Assembly (NCBI RefSeq): GCF_900102175.1
Contig: NZ_FNKN01000001.1
Coordinates: 1,178,001 to 1,242,000 of the forward strand
DNA: 64,000 nt
Source: Microbacterium sp. cf332
GTDB lineage: Bacteria > Actinomycetota > Actinomycetes > Actinomycetales > Microbacteriaceae
Reading direction: 5' to 3'
Shown here: positions 41,921-50,663 of the stretch, in pieces
How positions within the stretch are numbered: the stretch's first letter is position 1
Layout of the letters: each line of letters begins with the position of its first letter
Program-made: the position numbers and the translations under genes
The notes under the pieces: generated by a model
What the model saw: only the letters and a program-made list of their open reading frames with translations
The model's database searches: none
Told to the model about the DNA's origin: nothing

Positions 41921-43189
41921 ATGACCACCGCCGTAGCCCGCACCGCTCCCCCCTCCCGCGCCGCGCGCTGGCTCCGACCGCTCGGCGCGATCGCTCAGCT
42001 CGCCGCCCTCGGCTTCGCCGGTACGGGCGTGTTCACGGTCATCCTCACCCTCATGGCCGTCGGGATCGGCCTGACGCCCGCGCTGGGGCTGGGCCTCCCG
42101 CTGCTCGTGGGGTTCGTGTACGCGCTCTGGCTCACCGGCTGGCTCGAGCACGCCCGCGTCGACGGCCTGTACGGCTGGGGGCTTCCCCCTCTCGCGGCGC
42201 GCAACAGCGGCCGACCGGGCTTCGGCGGCTGGCTGCGCTCCGTCTGGCTGCAGTTCACCGACGGCCGCATGTGGCGCGGTGTCGCGCACGCCGCGATCTC
42301 GACCGTCCTCGGACTCGTGGTCCTGACTCTCGTCGGCGTCGTGGCGTCCGGCGCGGCGCTCATCTTCGCGCCGCTGTACGCCGAGCGCCCACTCGCGGTG
42401 GCGTCGACCTGGATCAGCGTGCCCGTCGACGCCGCACCGATCGCCGGAGTGCTGGTCGTCCTCGTCGCCGCCGCGCTGATCGTCGGCATCGCCCTGCTCC
42501 ACGGCATCGTCGCGCACGCCGTCCTCGTCCCCTCGCGGGAGGCGCAACTGCTCGAGGCGGCGCGGACCGCGGGCATGCAGCGCGAAGGCGCGGTCCGCGC
42601 CGGAGAGCTCGAACGCACCCGCATCGAACGCGATCTACACGACGGCGTTCAGCCCCGGCTCGTATCGGTCGGTATGACGCTGGGACTGGCGCAGCAGAAG
42701 ATCGACGACGACCCGGACGCCGCCAAGCAGCTGCTCGCCGAGGCGCACACCTCGACCAAGGCGGCCATCACCGAGCTGCGTCAGCTCGCACGCGGCATCC
42801 ATGCCTCCGTGCTCGACGACCGCGGGCTCGACGCCGCGCTCTCCGCTCTGGCCGCTCGGTCGCACGTGCCGGTGACCCTCGACGTCCGCGTCGACGAACG
42901 GTGCAGCAGGACGGCCGAGGCGGCGGTCTACTTCGCGATCGCAGAGTCTCTCACCAACGCGGCCAAGCACTCCCGCGCCGGCGAATGCCGGGTCGTCGTC
43001 CGACACCGCGACGATCATGCCCTCTGGGCACGCGTCGAGGACAACGGCGTCGGCGGGGCGCGCGTCATCGCGGGCGGCGGTCTCGACGGCATCATCAACC
43101 GAATCACGGCCGCCGGAGGCACGACGCGACTCGACAGCCCGGCCGGCGGCCCCACGGCCCTGGAGGTGAACGTCCCGTGCGCATCCTGA
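41921..43189 (+). CDS. NarL-type two-component sensor histidine kinase
   Basis: A 422-residue membrane kinase. Four or so hydrophobic segments fill the first ~200 residues, with a short loop region between (GGWLRSVWLQFTDGRMWRG, typical of a putative sensor DUF). HisKA_3 follows with the phospho-acceptor His240 in ERDLHDGVQPRLV. The HATPase region has FAIAESLTNAAKHS (N box) and VEDNGVGGA. The sensed signal is not known; no extracytoplasmic sensor domain of size is present. ATG 41921 is leaderless, TAGCGT (41909-41914), gap 6. It overlaps the response regulator by 13 nt. Confidence 0.92.
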   Translation: MTTAVARTAPPSRAARWLRPLGAIAQLAALGFAGTGVFTVILTLMAVGIGLTPALGLGLPLLVGFVYALWLTGWLEHARVDGLYGWGLPPLAARNSGRPGFGGWLRSVWLQFTDGRMWRGVAHAAISTVLGLVVLTLVGVVASGAALIFAPLYAERPLAVASTWISVPVDAAPIAGVLVVLVAAALIVGIALLHGIVAHAVLVPSREAQLLEAARTAGMQREGAVRAGELERTRIERDLHDGVQPRLVSVGMTLGLAQQKIDDDPDAAKQLLAEAHTSTKAAITELRQLARGIHASVLDDRGLDAALSALAARSHVPVTLDVRVDERCSRTAEAAVYFAIAESLTNAAKHSRAGECRVVVRHRDDHALWARVEDNGVGGARVIAGGGLDGIINRITAAGGTTRLDSPAGGPTALEVNVPCAS

Positions 43190-43854
43190 TCTGCGAGGAC
43201 TCCACGCTGTTGCGCGAGGGGCTCGTGCGTCTCCTGGCCGACGCCGGTCACGAGATCGTCGCGGCCCTCGTCGATGCAGACGGCATCGGCGAACGGGTCG
43301 CGGATGCCCGGCCCGACATCTGCATTCTCGACGTGCGACTGCCTCCAAGCTTCACCGACGAGGGCATCCGCGCCGCACTCGCGTTGCGCGCCCAGAACCC
43401 GGAGCTGCCGATCCTCGTCCTGAGCCAGTACGTCGAGGAGCGCTACGCGAGCGAGCTGATCACCTCGCAGGGCGCTGCGCTCGGATATCTCCTGAAGGAT
43501 CGCGTCGCCGACGTCGGCGAATTCCTCGCGACCGTCGCCCGCATCGGAGACGGCGCGACCGTGCTCGATCCCGAGGTGGTCGCCCAGCTGCTCACGCGCC
43601 GCTCGCGCGACGAACGGATGTCGCGGCTGAGCGAGCGCGAGCGCACGGTGCTCGCCCTCATCGCCGAGGGCCGGAGCAATCAGGCGATCGCGGCAGCGAT
43701 GTTCCTGAGCGAGGCGAGCGTCGAGAAGTACATCACCTCGCTCTTCCAGAAACTCGACCTCGAGCAGGACGAGCACGGCAACCGCCGTGTGCTCGCGGCG
43801 CTCGTCCATCTCGAACACGGCGGCTCGCAGCCGCAGAACGGAGCAGTCCGATGA
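43177..43854 (+). CDS. NarL/FixJ-family response regulator
   Basis: A 225-residue regulator. The receiver has the acidic pair at residues 7-8 (ICEDS), phospho-acceptor Asp52 in CILDVRLPP and Lys in YLLKDRV. The LuxR-type HTH occupies about residues 150-215 (LSERERTVLALIAEGRSNQAIA, SEASVEKYI). GTG 43177 overlaps the kinase gene, and the ATGA overlap at its end couples it to the DUF4097-like gene, so the three form one operon and probably one signalling pathway. Confidence 0.93.
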   Translation: MRILICEDSTLLREGLVRLLADAGHEIVAALVDADGIGERVADARPDICILDVRLPPSFTDEGIRAALALRAQNPELPILVLSQYVEERYASELITSQGAALGYLLKDRVADVGEFLATVARIGDGATVLDPEVVAQLLTRRSRDERMSRLSERERTVLALIAEGRSNQAIAAAMFLSEASVEKYITSLFQKLDLEQDEHGNRRVLAALVHLEHGGSQPQNGAVR

Positions 43855-44732
43855 GCACCACCCTGACGCCGCCCCCCGCCACCCCGCCGGGTCCGCCCGC
43901 GGAGCCCGCGGGTGCGCGCGACCCCGGTTCGGCCCGACCCGCCGCTCCGTCGTCGGCCGCGCGCGCCGTGGCCGGTCTGACCGTGGCCGCCGGCGCGGCG
44001 GTCATCCTCTTCACCGCGGGAACCGGCGTGGTCTCGACGGTCGCCAGCGGCGGAGCGGCGACGTCGACCCTCACGGCACCGGTCGACGGGGTGGGAGCGA
44101 TCGAGCTCGACGCCGCGGCGTCCGACGTCGAGGTGTCGTTCGGCGACGTCGACGAGGCGACGCTCACCGTGACCGGCACGGGCGGCGCCGACGCCTGGGA
44201 GCTGAACCGGACGGATGACCGCCTCGTGGTCGACTCCGACCGCGACTGGTGGAGCGGCTGGCGGCTGTGGGGCGGCTCCTCGCGGGCGACGCTCGTCCTG
44301 CCCGTCGACCTCGCCGGGGTCGATGCCGACCTTCGGGTCGGTGCCGGTTCGCTGCGCGCCGACGGCGAGTTCGGTGCGCTCGGGGTGAGGGCCGAGGCCG
44401 GCTCGGTCGATGCCGCCGGCACCGCTGAGAGCTTGACGGCGCGGGTGTCCGCCGGCCGGGTCGCGGTCGACCTCGACGGCGTCCGCACCGCGACGGTCGA
44501 TGTGAGCGCGGGCCGCCTGTCGGGCACCCTGGCCGGATCGCCGCCCGCCTCGCTCACGGTCTCCGCCGAGGCCGGCGGCGTCGACCTCACCCTCCCCCGC
44601 GGCGGGTACGCCGTCAGCTCGACCGAGGAGGCCGGGTCGTTCATCAGCGAGCTGACGGACGACCCCTCGTCGCGGAACACCGTCCACGTGCGCGTCTCGG
44701 CCGGTTCGGTGACCCTGCGGGAGTCGCGCTGA
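43851..44732 (+). CDS. DUF4097-like membrane-anchored beta-repeat protein
   Basis: A 293-residue protein. A Pro/Ala-rich cytoplasmic head (~45 residues) is followed by one membrane segment (GLTVAAGAAVILFTAG). The rest is a beta-helix-like region with short repeats (VDGVGAIELDAAASDVEV, VGAGSLRADGEFG, AEAGSVDAAG, VSAGRVAVDL), typical of DUF4097/adhesin-like proteins. It probably sits outside the membrane as a sensor or accessory of the kinase, since it is coupled to the response regulator by a 4-nt overlap. Function is inferred from context only. Confidence 0.78.
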   Translation: MSTTLTPPPATPPGPPAEPAGARDPGSARPAAPSSAARAVAGLTVAAGAAVILFTAGTGVVSTVASGGAATSTLTAPVDGVGAIELDAAASDVEVSFGDVDEATLTVTGTGGADAWELNRTDDRLVVDSDRDWWSGWRLWGGSSRATLVLPVDLAGVDADLRVGAGSLRADGEFGALGVRAEAGSVDAAGTAESLTARVSAGRVAVDLDGVRTATVDVSAGRLSGTLAGSPPASLTVSAEAGGVDLTLPRGGYAVSSTEEAGSFISELTDDPSSRNTVHVRVSAGSVTLRESR

Positions 44733-44806
44733 CCGCGCGCTCCGGCTCATCCGGCGAGCCTTCTCTGGAAGATCCCTATGCAGCGGTGATGAAGACGGCG
44801 GTCCGA

Positions 44807-44834
44807 TTGCATCTCGTTACCTGGCCGTTATAAC
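44807..44834 (+). promoter_or_regulatory. promoter of the 6C-like small RNA
   Basis: TTGCAT (44807-44812), 16-nt spacer, TATAAC (44829-44834). No ORF follows; transcription would start near 44841 and run into the strong hairpin at 44892-44925. Confidence 0.6.
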
Positions 44835-44840
44835 TTCGTT

Positions 44841-44930
44841 TCACGCAGTTCCCCCCAACTGCGCGGTGTGATCTCTGGTGCAAGGGATGACAGGGCCGGT
44901 CGACCATTCTGAGTCGACCGGCCCTTCTCA
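44841..44930 (+). ncRNA. 6C-type small RNA (actinobacterial C-rich-loop sRNA)
   Basis: A ~90-nt predicted transcript between its own promoter and a terminator. The first stem-loop is GCAGTT-CCCCCC-AACTGC (44845-44862), extended by TCAC/GTGA, presenting six unpaired cytosines. The 6C RNA family of actinobacteria (B11 in mycobacteria) is defined by hairpins with runs of six C in the loop that pair with G-rich ribosome-binding sites. The 3' end is the AGGGCCGGTCGAC/GTCGACCGGCCCT terminator. I see one clear C6 loop; family membership is from recognition, not a covariance search. Confidence 0.68.
44892..44925 (+). terminator. terminator hairpin of the 6C-like RNA
   Basis: AGGGCCGGTCGAC (44892-44904) and GTCGACCGGCCCT (44913-44925) form a perfect 13-bp stem with an 8-nt loop, followed by TCTCA. 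It ends the small RNA and insulates the following MFS gene. Confidence 0.85.
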
Positions 44931-44981
44931 CGCCCGGGGTCCGTGTCCCGCGCGAGCGCGAGCCGGTCGTAGGCTGGGCCG

Positions 44982-46196
44982 GTGCGTGCGTTCACCGGTC
45001 ACCTCCCCGGTTCGCCCGCCTATCGCCGCCTCATCGCGGGACTCTTCTTCGCCGGCGTGGCCACGTTCGCGCAGCTGTACTCGCCCCAGGCGGTGCTGCC
45101 CTTCATCGGCGAGGAGTTCGACGTCGAGCCCGCGACGGCGGCGCTCGCGGTGTCGGTGTCGACGCTGGGTCTCGCCGTCAGCGTCATCCCGTGGTCGGTC
45201 GTCGCCGATCGGATCGGGCGGGTGCCCGCCATGGCCATCGGCGTCATCGCCGCCACCGTGCTCGGTCTGCTCGCGCCGCTCGCCCCCACGCTGTCCCTGC
45301 TCCTGACCGCGCGCCTGCTCGAGGGCGCCGCCCTCGGCGCGGTGCCCGCGATCGCGCTCGCCTACCTCTCGGAGGAGGTCGACGCCGCGCACACGGCGAC
45401 CGCGGCCGGCAGCTACATCGCGGGCACGACCATCGGCGGTCTGCTCGGGAGGCTCGTGGCGGGGCCGTTCGGCGACCTCGGACTCTGGCGCGGCGGGGTG
45501 TTCGCCGTCGCCGCCGTGTGCGCCGCCTCGGCCGCGCTCTTCCTCTGGCTGACCCCGCCGTCGCGCGGTTTCATCCCCTCACGGGCCAGCACGTCCGCGG
45601 GCCCGTCCCTCGTCGCCCGGATCGCGACCAACCTGCGTGACCGGCGTCAGCTGTCGCTCTACGCGCAGGGGTTCCTGCTCATGGGCGGGTTCGTCGCGGT
45701 CTACAACTACCTCGGCTTCCACCTCGTCGCGCCGCCCTACGCCCTCCCCCTCTGGGTCGTGAGCTTCCTGTTCCTGGCCTATCTCGCCGGCACGGTCACG
45801 TCGCCGTGGGCGGGAGCGCTGGCCGGGCGCTTCGGGCGGCTCCGCGTGCTCATCGCCTCCCTCGCCGTCATGGCGGCGGGTGTCGTCGTGACGGCGATCC
45901 CCGATGTCATCGCCGTCCTCGTCGGACTGCTCGTGCTGACCGCCGGATTCTTCGCCGCCCACGCAATCGCGTCGGGGTGGGCGCCCGCCGCGGCGACGGC
46001 CCAGACGCGCGCGCAGGCCGCGTCGTTGTACTACCTCGGCTACTACGGCGGCTCGAGCCTGTTCGGTTGGCTGCTCGGCTACGCGTTCCACGACCTCGGC
46101 TGGGTGGGGGTGGCCGGATGCGTCTTCGTGATGGTCGTCGCGGCGACGGTGATCGCCGTACTGGGCCTCAGGTCGCCGTCGCCTCGTCGCGCGTGA
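44982..46196 (+). CDS. MFS transporter (YnfM-like arabinose/drug efflux type)
   Basis: A 404-residue 12-helix major facilitator. After MRAFTGHLPGSPAYRRL, motif A reads VVADRIGRVPAMAIG, and VSTLGLAVSVIPWS with the GSYIAGTTIGGLLGRLVAG region match the YnfM/AraJ-like group. Substrate unknown. The GTG start at 44982 has TAGGCT (44970-44975) exactly 6 nt upstream, hence leaderless. The last 29 nt overlap the convergent MFS gene, with both ends coding. Confidence 0.88.
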   Translation: MRAFTGHLPGSPAYRRLIAGLFFAGVATFAQLYSPQAVLPFIGEEFDVEPATAALAVSVSTLGLAVSVIPWSVVADRIGRVPAMAIGVIAATVLGLLAPLAPTLSLLLTARLLEGAALGAVPAIALAYLSEEVDAAHTATAAGSYIAGTTIGGLLGRLVAGPFGDLGLWRGGVFAVAAVCAASAALFLWLTPPSRGFIPSRASTSAGPSLVARIATNLRDRRQLSLYAQGFLLMGGFVAVYNYLGFHLVAPPYALPLWVVSFLFLAYLAGTVTSPWAGALAGRFGRLRVLIASLAVMAAGVVVTAIPDVIAVLVGLLVLTAGFFAAHAIASGWAPAAATAQTRAQAASLYYLGYYGGSSLFGWLLGYAFHDLGWVGVAGCVFVMVVAATVIAVLGLRSPSPRRA

Positions 46197-47547
46197 TGGC
46201 GGGTGTCGGCGCGGCCGGCGTTTCCGCGTAAGCCCGGCTCAGGCGGCGGTACGGCGCCGAGGCGAACGCGAGCAGCACCGCCACGAGCATGAGCGCGCTC
46301 GCGGCCACGAACGCGAGCGCGATGCCGCGCGCCTCACCGCCACCGAGCAACCAGCCGAACGCGCGGTCGCCCGCATCCGTCCGCATGAACGGGATGAGCC
46401 CGAACTGCGCGAGCGGCCCGATCAGGTAAGCCGAGATGGGCGAAGCGGCCGATTCGACGGATGCCGCGAACCCGAAGACCCGACCCTGCGTCTCGAACGG
46501 CACGACGCGCTGGATGATGGTCTGCTCTGCGGCCTCGGCCACGGGCATGAGCATCATGAAGAGGAAGATCCCGAGCGCGTACAGCCACCACCATTCGCGG
46601 ATCGCGAACGTCATCCCGAGGACCGCGACCCCGACGTTCACGAGCAGCAGGGTGCGGACCGGGTTGCGGCCGAGACCGCGGGCGGCGACGAGCGCTCCAC
46701 CGACGATGAACCCGGTGCCGGTCACGGCCAGGACGACGCCCCACACCTCGACGGTGAACAGGGTGAGGCCGTAGGGGTCCATGAGAGCCATGAACACGCC
46801 CCCGACGAGATTGTTCAGCGTCGTGAAGAGAATGAGCGCGAGCAGGCCGGGCACCGCGCGGATCGCCGGGATGACCCCCCGGAACGTGAAGGCGGGCGTG
46901 GCGGAGCCGCCCGCTGCGACGACACCGCGCTCGGGGATGGACACGGTCATGAGGTGCGCGAGCGCGAGAGCGGTCGCGGCGATCGCGATGACGACCGTCC
47001 ATCCCATGCCCAGGAGCCCGACGGAGAGTCCCGAGAACACGCTCGTGACGATGAAGGCGACACCCTGGACGGTTCCGACCAGACCGTTGGCGCGGTCGCG
47101 GCGATCGGCCGGCACGAGCAGGGTGACGGTGGTCGAGAGGGCAATGTTGCGAAGGTTCTCGACCACGCCGCCGATGAGGATCAGGGCGGCGAAGACCCAG
47201 AACCACGGGCGCCCCCAGTCGACGAGGACCGACTCGGGGAACATCAGGTACACGCCTCCTGCGCCGAGGTAGGCCGCGAGCGTGATGGTGCTCGAGAGCA
47301 CCATCACCGCCTTCTTCTTCATGTGGTCGACGAGCGCGCCGAAGAGCACGCCGAACACCGCGACGAGCAGCATGTACGACCCGCCGATGATCGATGTGGC
47401 GAGCACGTTCTCCGTCGCCAGGTAGGCCCAGAAGGTGAGGGCGAACCAGAGGAAGCTCGAGGTGACGTTCGCGAGCAGCGTGTTGCCGAGCACCAGATGG
47501 AACGCGCGCATGCGCGACGTCTCCAGCGGGCTGAGCGGGGTGGTCAT
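46168..47547 (-). CDS. MFS transporter
   Basis: A 459-residue major facilitator with 12 membrane segments, resembling the MDR/enterobactin-exporter-like group: the first helix region is SSFLWFALTFWAYLA, motif A is GALVDHMKKKAVMVLS and GVVENLRNIALSTTVTLLV precedes helix 5. Substrate unknown. ATG 47547 is chosen because TACTCT (47560-47555) ends 7 nt upstream; an upstream in-frame ATG at 47577 would begin before the -10. It is convergent with the previous MFS gene. Confidence 0.86.
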   Translation of the reverse strand: MTTPLSPLETSRMRAFHLVLGNTLLANVTSSFLWFALTFWAYLATENVLATSIIGGSYMLLVAVFGVLFGALVDHMKKKAVMVLSSTITLAAYLGAGGVYLMFPESVLVDWGRPWFWVFAALILIGGVVENLRNIALSTTVTLLVPADRRDRANGLVGTVQGVAFIVTSVFSGLSVGLLGMGWTVVIAIAATALALAHLMTVSIPERGVVAAGGSATPAFTFRGVIPAIRAVPGLLALILFTTLNNLVGGVFMALMDPYGLTLFTVEVWGVVLAVTGTGFIVGGALVAARGLGRNPVRTLLLVNVGVAVLGMTFAIREWWWLYALGIFLFMMLMPVAEAAEQTIIQRVVPFETQGRVFGFAASVESAASPISAYLIGPLAQFGLIPFMRTDAGDRAFGWLLGGGEARGIALAFVAASALMLVAVLLAFASAPYRRLSRAYAETPAAPTPAITRDEATAT

Positions 47548-47605
47548 GCGACGAAGAGTAGACCTCCCCGCCGACACCCAGAAGAGCGAGTGCGGGATGC
47601 GACGC

Positions 47606-48436
47606 TCAGGCGCGGAGCGAGGGGTCGGCGAGCGACCACTTCTGAGCGGTCTGCATCATCCAGAAGACGACGAAGAGCGTCAGTGCGACCACCTCGCCGA
47701 CGAGGACGACGGGGAGATCGGCGAGGAGTCCGAGCACGAAGGTCGCCGCGAGATCCGCCGCCAGCGCCACGGCGACGACGAGATACCCCGCGCGCATCCG
47801 ACGCCCCGGCGGATGCTCGCCGGGGGGACACACCGCCTCGGCCAGTGCGACGAGGGCGATGCTGCCGAAGAAGCCCACCGCGGCGGCCACGTGCCCGGCG
47901 GCCACGAGCAGTTCCGGCACGAGCGACCACACGGCGGCGACGAGCACCAGCACGGCCGCGGCGACGGCGAGGGTCGGGCCCGAGTCGCGGAGGGAGATGT
48001 CGCCCCGTCGCGCGAGGATGAGCCCGACGGAGACCACGATCGCCCCGACCGAGAGGTAGGTCGCGATCGCGTTGTCGAGGTCGTCGATGAATGCGGCGGG
48101 CACGCACGGCGCCGCGCAGTCGACGACGACCCCGGGGACCTCACCGGCCGACACGGGGGTCGGGACGATCGCGACGAGCGGGGCGAGGAGCGCAGCGACG
48201 TCGAGCAGAACGCGTTGCGGTCCACGTCCCGAGAGCGCGAGCAGGCACGCCGAGGCCGCGACGAGGGCGGCCGAGAAGACCGTGCGCGCCGACGTGTAGA
48301 AGTAGTGGCTCACGCTCGGCAGCACGCCGACGTCGGGCATCGCGAAGAGGACCGAGAGCAGCAGGGCGACGGGCGCTCCGGCGAGCGCAAGGCGCAGGTA
48401 GCGGTAGGTGCGCTGCGAAGTCGAGACGTCCGGCAC
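47606..48436 (-). CDS. polytopic membrane protein, unknown function (DUF998-like layout)
   Basis: A 276-residue protein with seven to eight hydrophobic segments and loops containing VSHYFYTSARTVFSA and GVVVDCAAPCVPAAFIDD. The layout (PxxSxYFYT near the first loop) recalls DUF998-like proteins, but the family is not certain. GTG 48436 is chosen over GTG 48439 because TAGCCT (48448-48443) ends 6 nt before the former. It faces the azt zinc locus end-to-start on the same strand. Confidence 0.7.
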   Translation of the reverse strand: MPDVSTSQRTYRYLRLALAGAPVALLLSVLFAMPDVGVLPSVSHYFYTSARTVFSAALVAASACLLALSGRGPQRVLLDVAALLAPLVAIVPTPVSAGEVPGVVVDCAAPCVPAAFIDDLDNAIATYLSVGAIVVSVGLILARRGDISLRDSGPTLAVAAAVLVLVAAVWSLVPELLVAAGHVAAAVGFFGSIALVALAEAVCPPGEHPPGRRMRAGYLVVAVALAADLAATFVLGLLADLPVVLVGEVVALTLFVVFWMMQTAQKWSLADPSLRA

Positions 48437-48469
48437 CACGACAGGCTAGCCGCGCGGGGCGCGGCGGGG

Positions 48470-48528
48470 CCGCGTCCGCTCCCCGCCCGGCCCGCCACGG
48501 AGGCGGGTGCGCGAGGAACGGACGCGGC
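48470..48528 (-). terminator. hairpin terminator after aztD
   Basis: GCCGCGTCCG (48470-48479) pairs with CGGACGCGGC (48519-48528), enclosing a second CCCGCC/GGCGGG hairpin. It lies 13 nt after the aztD stop and ends the zinc operon. It also overlaps the region upstream of the membrane-protein promoter. Confidence 0.75.
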
Positions 48529-48540
48529 CGACGGGGACCG

Positions 48541-49725
48541 TCAGGCGATCGCGGCGATCTCGTTCGGGACCTGCGGCAGCTTCACCGTCTGTGCAACCTC
48601 TCCCGTCGTCAGGTCGACGGCGACGAGCTCGCTGTCGGCCGGGTCGGTGACGTACGCGATGTCGCCCGCGACCTTGACGGCGGGGTGGGGAGCCTGCCAC
48701 TCGGCCGGGCCCTCCCACGCGTCGATGACCGGGAGCGACTTCGTGATGCCGCCGGTGGCCGGGTCGATCCAGTGCAGCGACCCGTCCGTTCCGATGAGCA
48801 CGGCCTCCGCGGCGGGGCCGCGCGCGATACCGCGGAACGTGTACTCCACGCCGGCCGGCAGCGCGACCTTGGTCAGCGACTTCGCCTCCGTGTCGACGAG
48901 GGCGATGTTGCGCAGCAGGTAGCCCTCCGCGTCAGGGTCGTCCTTGTAGTCCATGACCACGAGCGGGCTGTCCTCGGCGACGTACGCGTTGCCGATGCGG
49001 CCGTAGGCGTCGGGCGAGGTGACCTTCGTGATCTCGCCGCCGTCGTAGACGAGCGCGCCGTTCTCGCAGCCGAACACGACCCGCTCACCCTCCGCGGTGC
49101 CTTCACCGTGGACGCCGGGGCAGTCCGCATTCGCGGCGATCTCGGCACGGTCGGCGTCCAGGACGCGGATGCCGGTGCGTCCCGCCTCGCCACCGACGGT
49201 CGTCAGCAGCGTGCCGTCCTCCAGCTCGACCGAGACGCCGTGGTGGGCCTCGACACCGGGGATGACCTCCGATTCCGGGAGGGCGGCGTCCAGCTCGGCG
49301 AGGTCGGAGGTCGCGAAGATCGTCGTGTCGCTCGTCGCGTCGTCGTAGAGGACGGTCCGGCCACCGTGGACGACGACGTGCCCGGCCGTCGCGGCGGGGA
49401 CCACGAAGTCGGTCAGCTCGGGCTGCTGCACGTCGAGCAGCTGGAAGCCCTCCGACGTCGTGACCATGACATGTCGGCCGTCGCCGGCGGAATTGAGCCG
49501 GATGAAGTCCTCGGAGGCGAAGTCGCCGATCACCTCGAGCTCGTCGCCGCCGAGCACGAGCACGCCGCCCTCGTAGCCGAGCGCGACGCGAGGGCCATCG
49601 GGGACGGACGCCTCGGCCGACGTGTCGCCCGACGGGCTCGACGCCGGGGAGGGGGACGACGAGCATCCCGCCAGCACCAGGGCTGCGGCTCCGGCGAGGG
49701 CGCCGAACTGCAGGGTTCTCTTCAT
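48541..49725 (-). CDS. aztD: zinc metallochaperone AztD (beta-propeller lipoprotein)
   Basis: A 394-residue lipoprotein (lipobox LAGC, Cys21) whose body is a series of beta-propeller repeats (VALGYEGGVLVLGGDE, IRLNSAGDGRHVMV, DGSLHWIDPATGG). The family-type metal and disulfide elements are visible: EAHHGVSVEL, and CPGVHGEG with a second Cys in VVFGCENGAL. AztD proteins hold zinc outside the membrane and pass it to AztC. The start at ATG 49725 is preferred for the signal peptide and AAAGGA upstream, though an ATG at 49758 overlaps the aztC stop. Last gene of the azt operon. Confidence 0.8.
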   Translation of the reverse strand: MKRTLQFGALAGAAALVLAGCSSSPSPASSPSGDTSAEASVPDGPRVALGYEGGVLVLGGDELEVIGDFASEDFIRLNSAGDGRHVMVTTSEGFQLLDVQQPELTDFVVPAATAGHVVVHGGRTVLYDDATSDTTIFATSDLAELDAALPESEVIPGVEAHHGVSVELEDGTLLTTVGGEAGRTGIRVLDADRAEIAANADCPGVHGEGTAEGERVVFGCENGALVYDGGEITKVTSPDAYGRIGNAYVAEDSPLVVMDYKDDPDAEGYLLRNIALVDTEAKSLTKVALPAGVEYTFRGIARGPAAEAVLIGTDGSLHWIDPATGGITKSLPVIDAWEGPAEWQAPHPAVKVAGDIAYVTDPADSELVAVDLTTGEVAQTVKLPQVPNEIAAIA

Positions 49726-49754
49726 GGGGTGGGTTTCCTTTCCAGGGAAATGCC

Positions 49755-50663
49755 TCATCGGGTGAGGCCGTCGGTGATGCGCTGGAGGTTCTGGCGCATC
49801 ATGTCGAGGTAGGTGTCGCCGGGCTGCCCGTCCGGCGCGAGCGACTCCGTCAGCAGCGGCACGACCGACACGTCGCGCCCCGCCTCGTCGGCGAGCACGC
49901 GCATCAGTCGGTCGGGTTGCGACGAGTCGGCGAAGATCGTCCGCACCCCGGCCTCGTCGATCGCCGCGACGAGCTCCTGCAGATCGGACGCGCTCGGAGC
50001 GGCGAGGGTCGTGCCGCCCGGCACGGCGGCGCCGAGGATGCGGACGTCGTAGCGTCGGGCCAGGTAGCCGAAGACGTGGTGGTTCGTGACCAGCGCACGA
50101 TGCTCTGCGGGGATCGAGCCCAGCCCGGCGGCCAGGTCGGCGTCGACCGTCTCCAGTTCGGCGAGGTAAGCATCGGCGGCATCCGTGACCCGCTGCGCGC
50201 CGTCGCCCGACAGCTCGGCGAGCATCGGCGCGAGCGCGTCGACCACGCGCGCGGTCTGCGTCGGGTCGGTCCAGAAGTGCGGGTCGACGGCGTCGGAGTC
50301 GAGGTACTCGAGGGTCTCGACGTGGTCGCCCGCGACGAACTGCGCGACCCCGTCGCCGGCGGAGGCGTCGACGTGATGCTGCACCCCTTCCTCGAGACCG
50401 AGCCCGTTCGAGACCACGAGGTCGGCGGCGCGCAGAGCAGCCGCGTCCTGAGCGGACAGCTCGAACGAGTGCGGGTCGGCGTCGCGCGGCATGAAGGTCA
50501 CGACGTCGAGGTGGTCACCCGCGATGGTCTCGACGATGTCGCCGAGGATGTTGGTCGTGACGACGACGGAGGGCCTGTCGCTCGCCGCCGGTCCGCAGCC
50601 GGCGAGCGCGAGCACGCTCGAGACGGCGGCGACGACGCCGAGCGACCGGGCGGCGCGCCTCAT
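49755..50663 (-). CDS. aztC: zinc ABC transporter substrate-binding protein AztC
   Basis: A 302-residue cluster A-I metal-binding lipoprotein (lipobox LAGC, Cys23). Candidate zinc ligands are His65 (DPHSFELS), His129 (DPHFWTDP), His195/196 (TNHHVFGY) and the Asp in FADSSQPD. The long His-rich loop of ZnuA is absent, as in AztC, which instead receives zinc from the chaperone AztD. Its start overlaps the upstream lipoprotein gene by ATGA, and its stop overlaps an alternative aztD start, so the operon is tightly packed. It delivers zinc to AztB. Confidence 0.88.
   Translation of the reverse strand: MRRAARSLGVVAAVSSVLALAGCGPAASDRPSVVVTTNILGDIVETIAGDHLDVVTFMPRDADPHSFELSAQDAAALRAADLVVSNGLGLEEGVQHHVDASAGDGVAQFVAGDHVETLEYLDSDAVDPHFWTDPTQTARVVDALAPMLAELSGDGAQRVTDAADAYLAELETVDADLAAGLGSIPAEHRALVTNHHVFGYLARRYDVRILGAAVPGGTTLAAPSASDLQELVAAIDEAGVRTIFADSSQPDRLMRVLADEAGRDVSVVPLLTESLAPDGQPGDTYLDMMRQNLQRITDGLTR

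Noticed and set aside
49725-49758. An upstream ATG (49758) for aztD overlapping the aztC stop
   Set aside because: It would add eleven residues before a standard lipoprotein signal; AAAGGA upstream of ATG 49725 fits better, though coupling from 49758 is not excluded.
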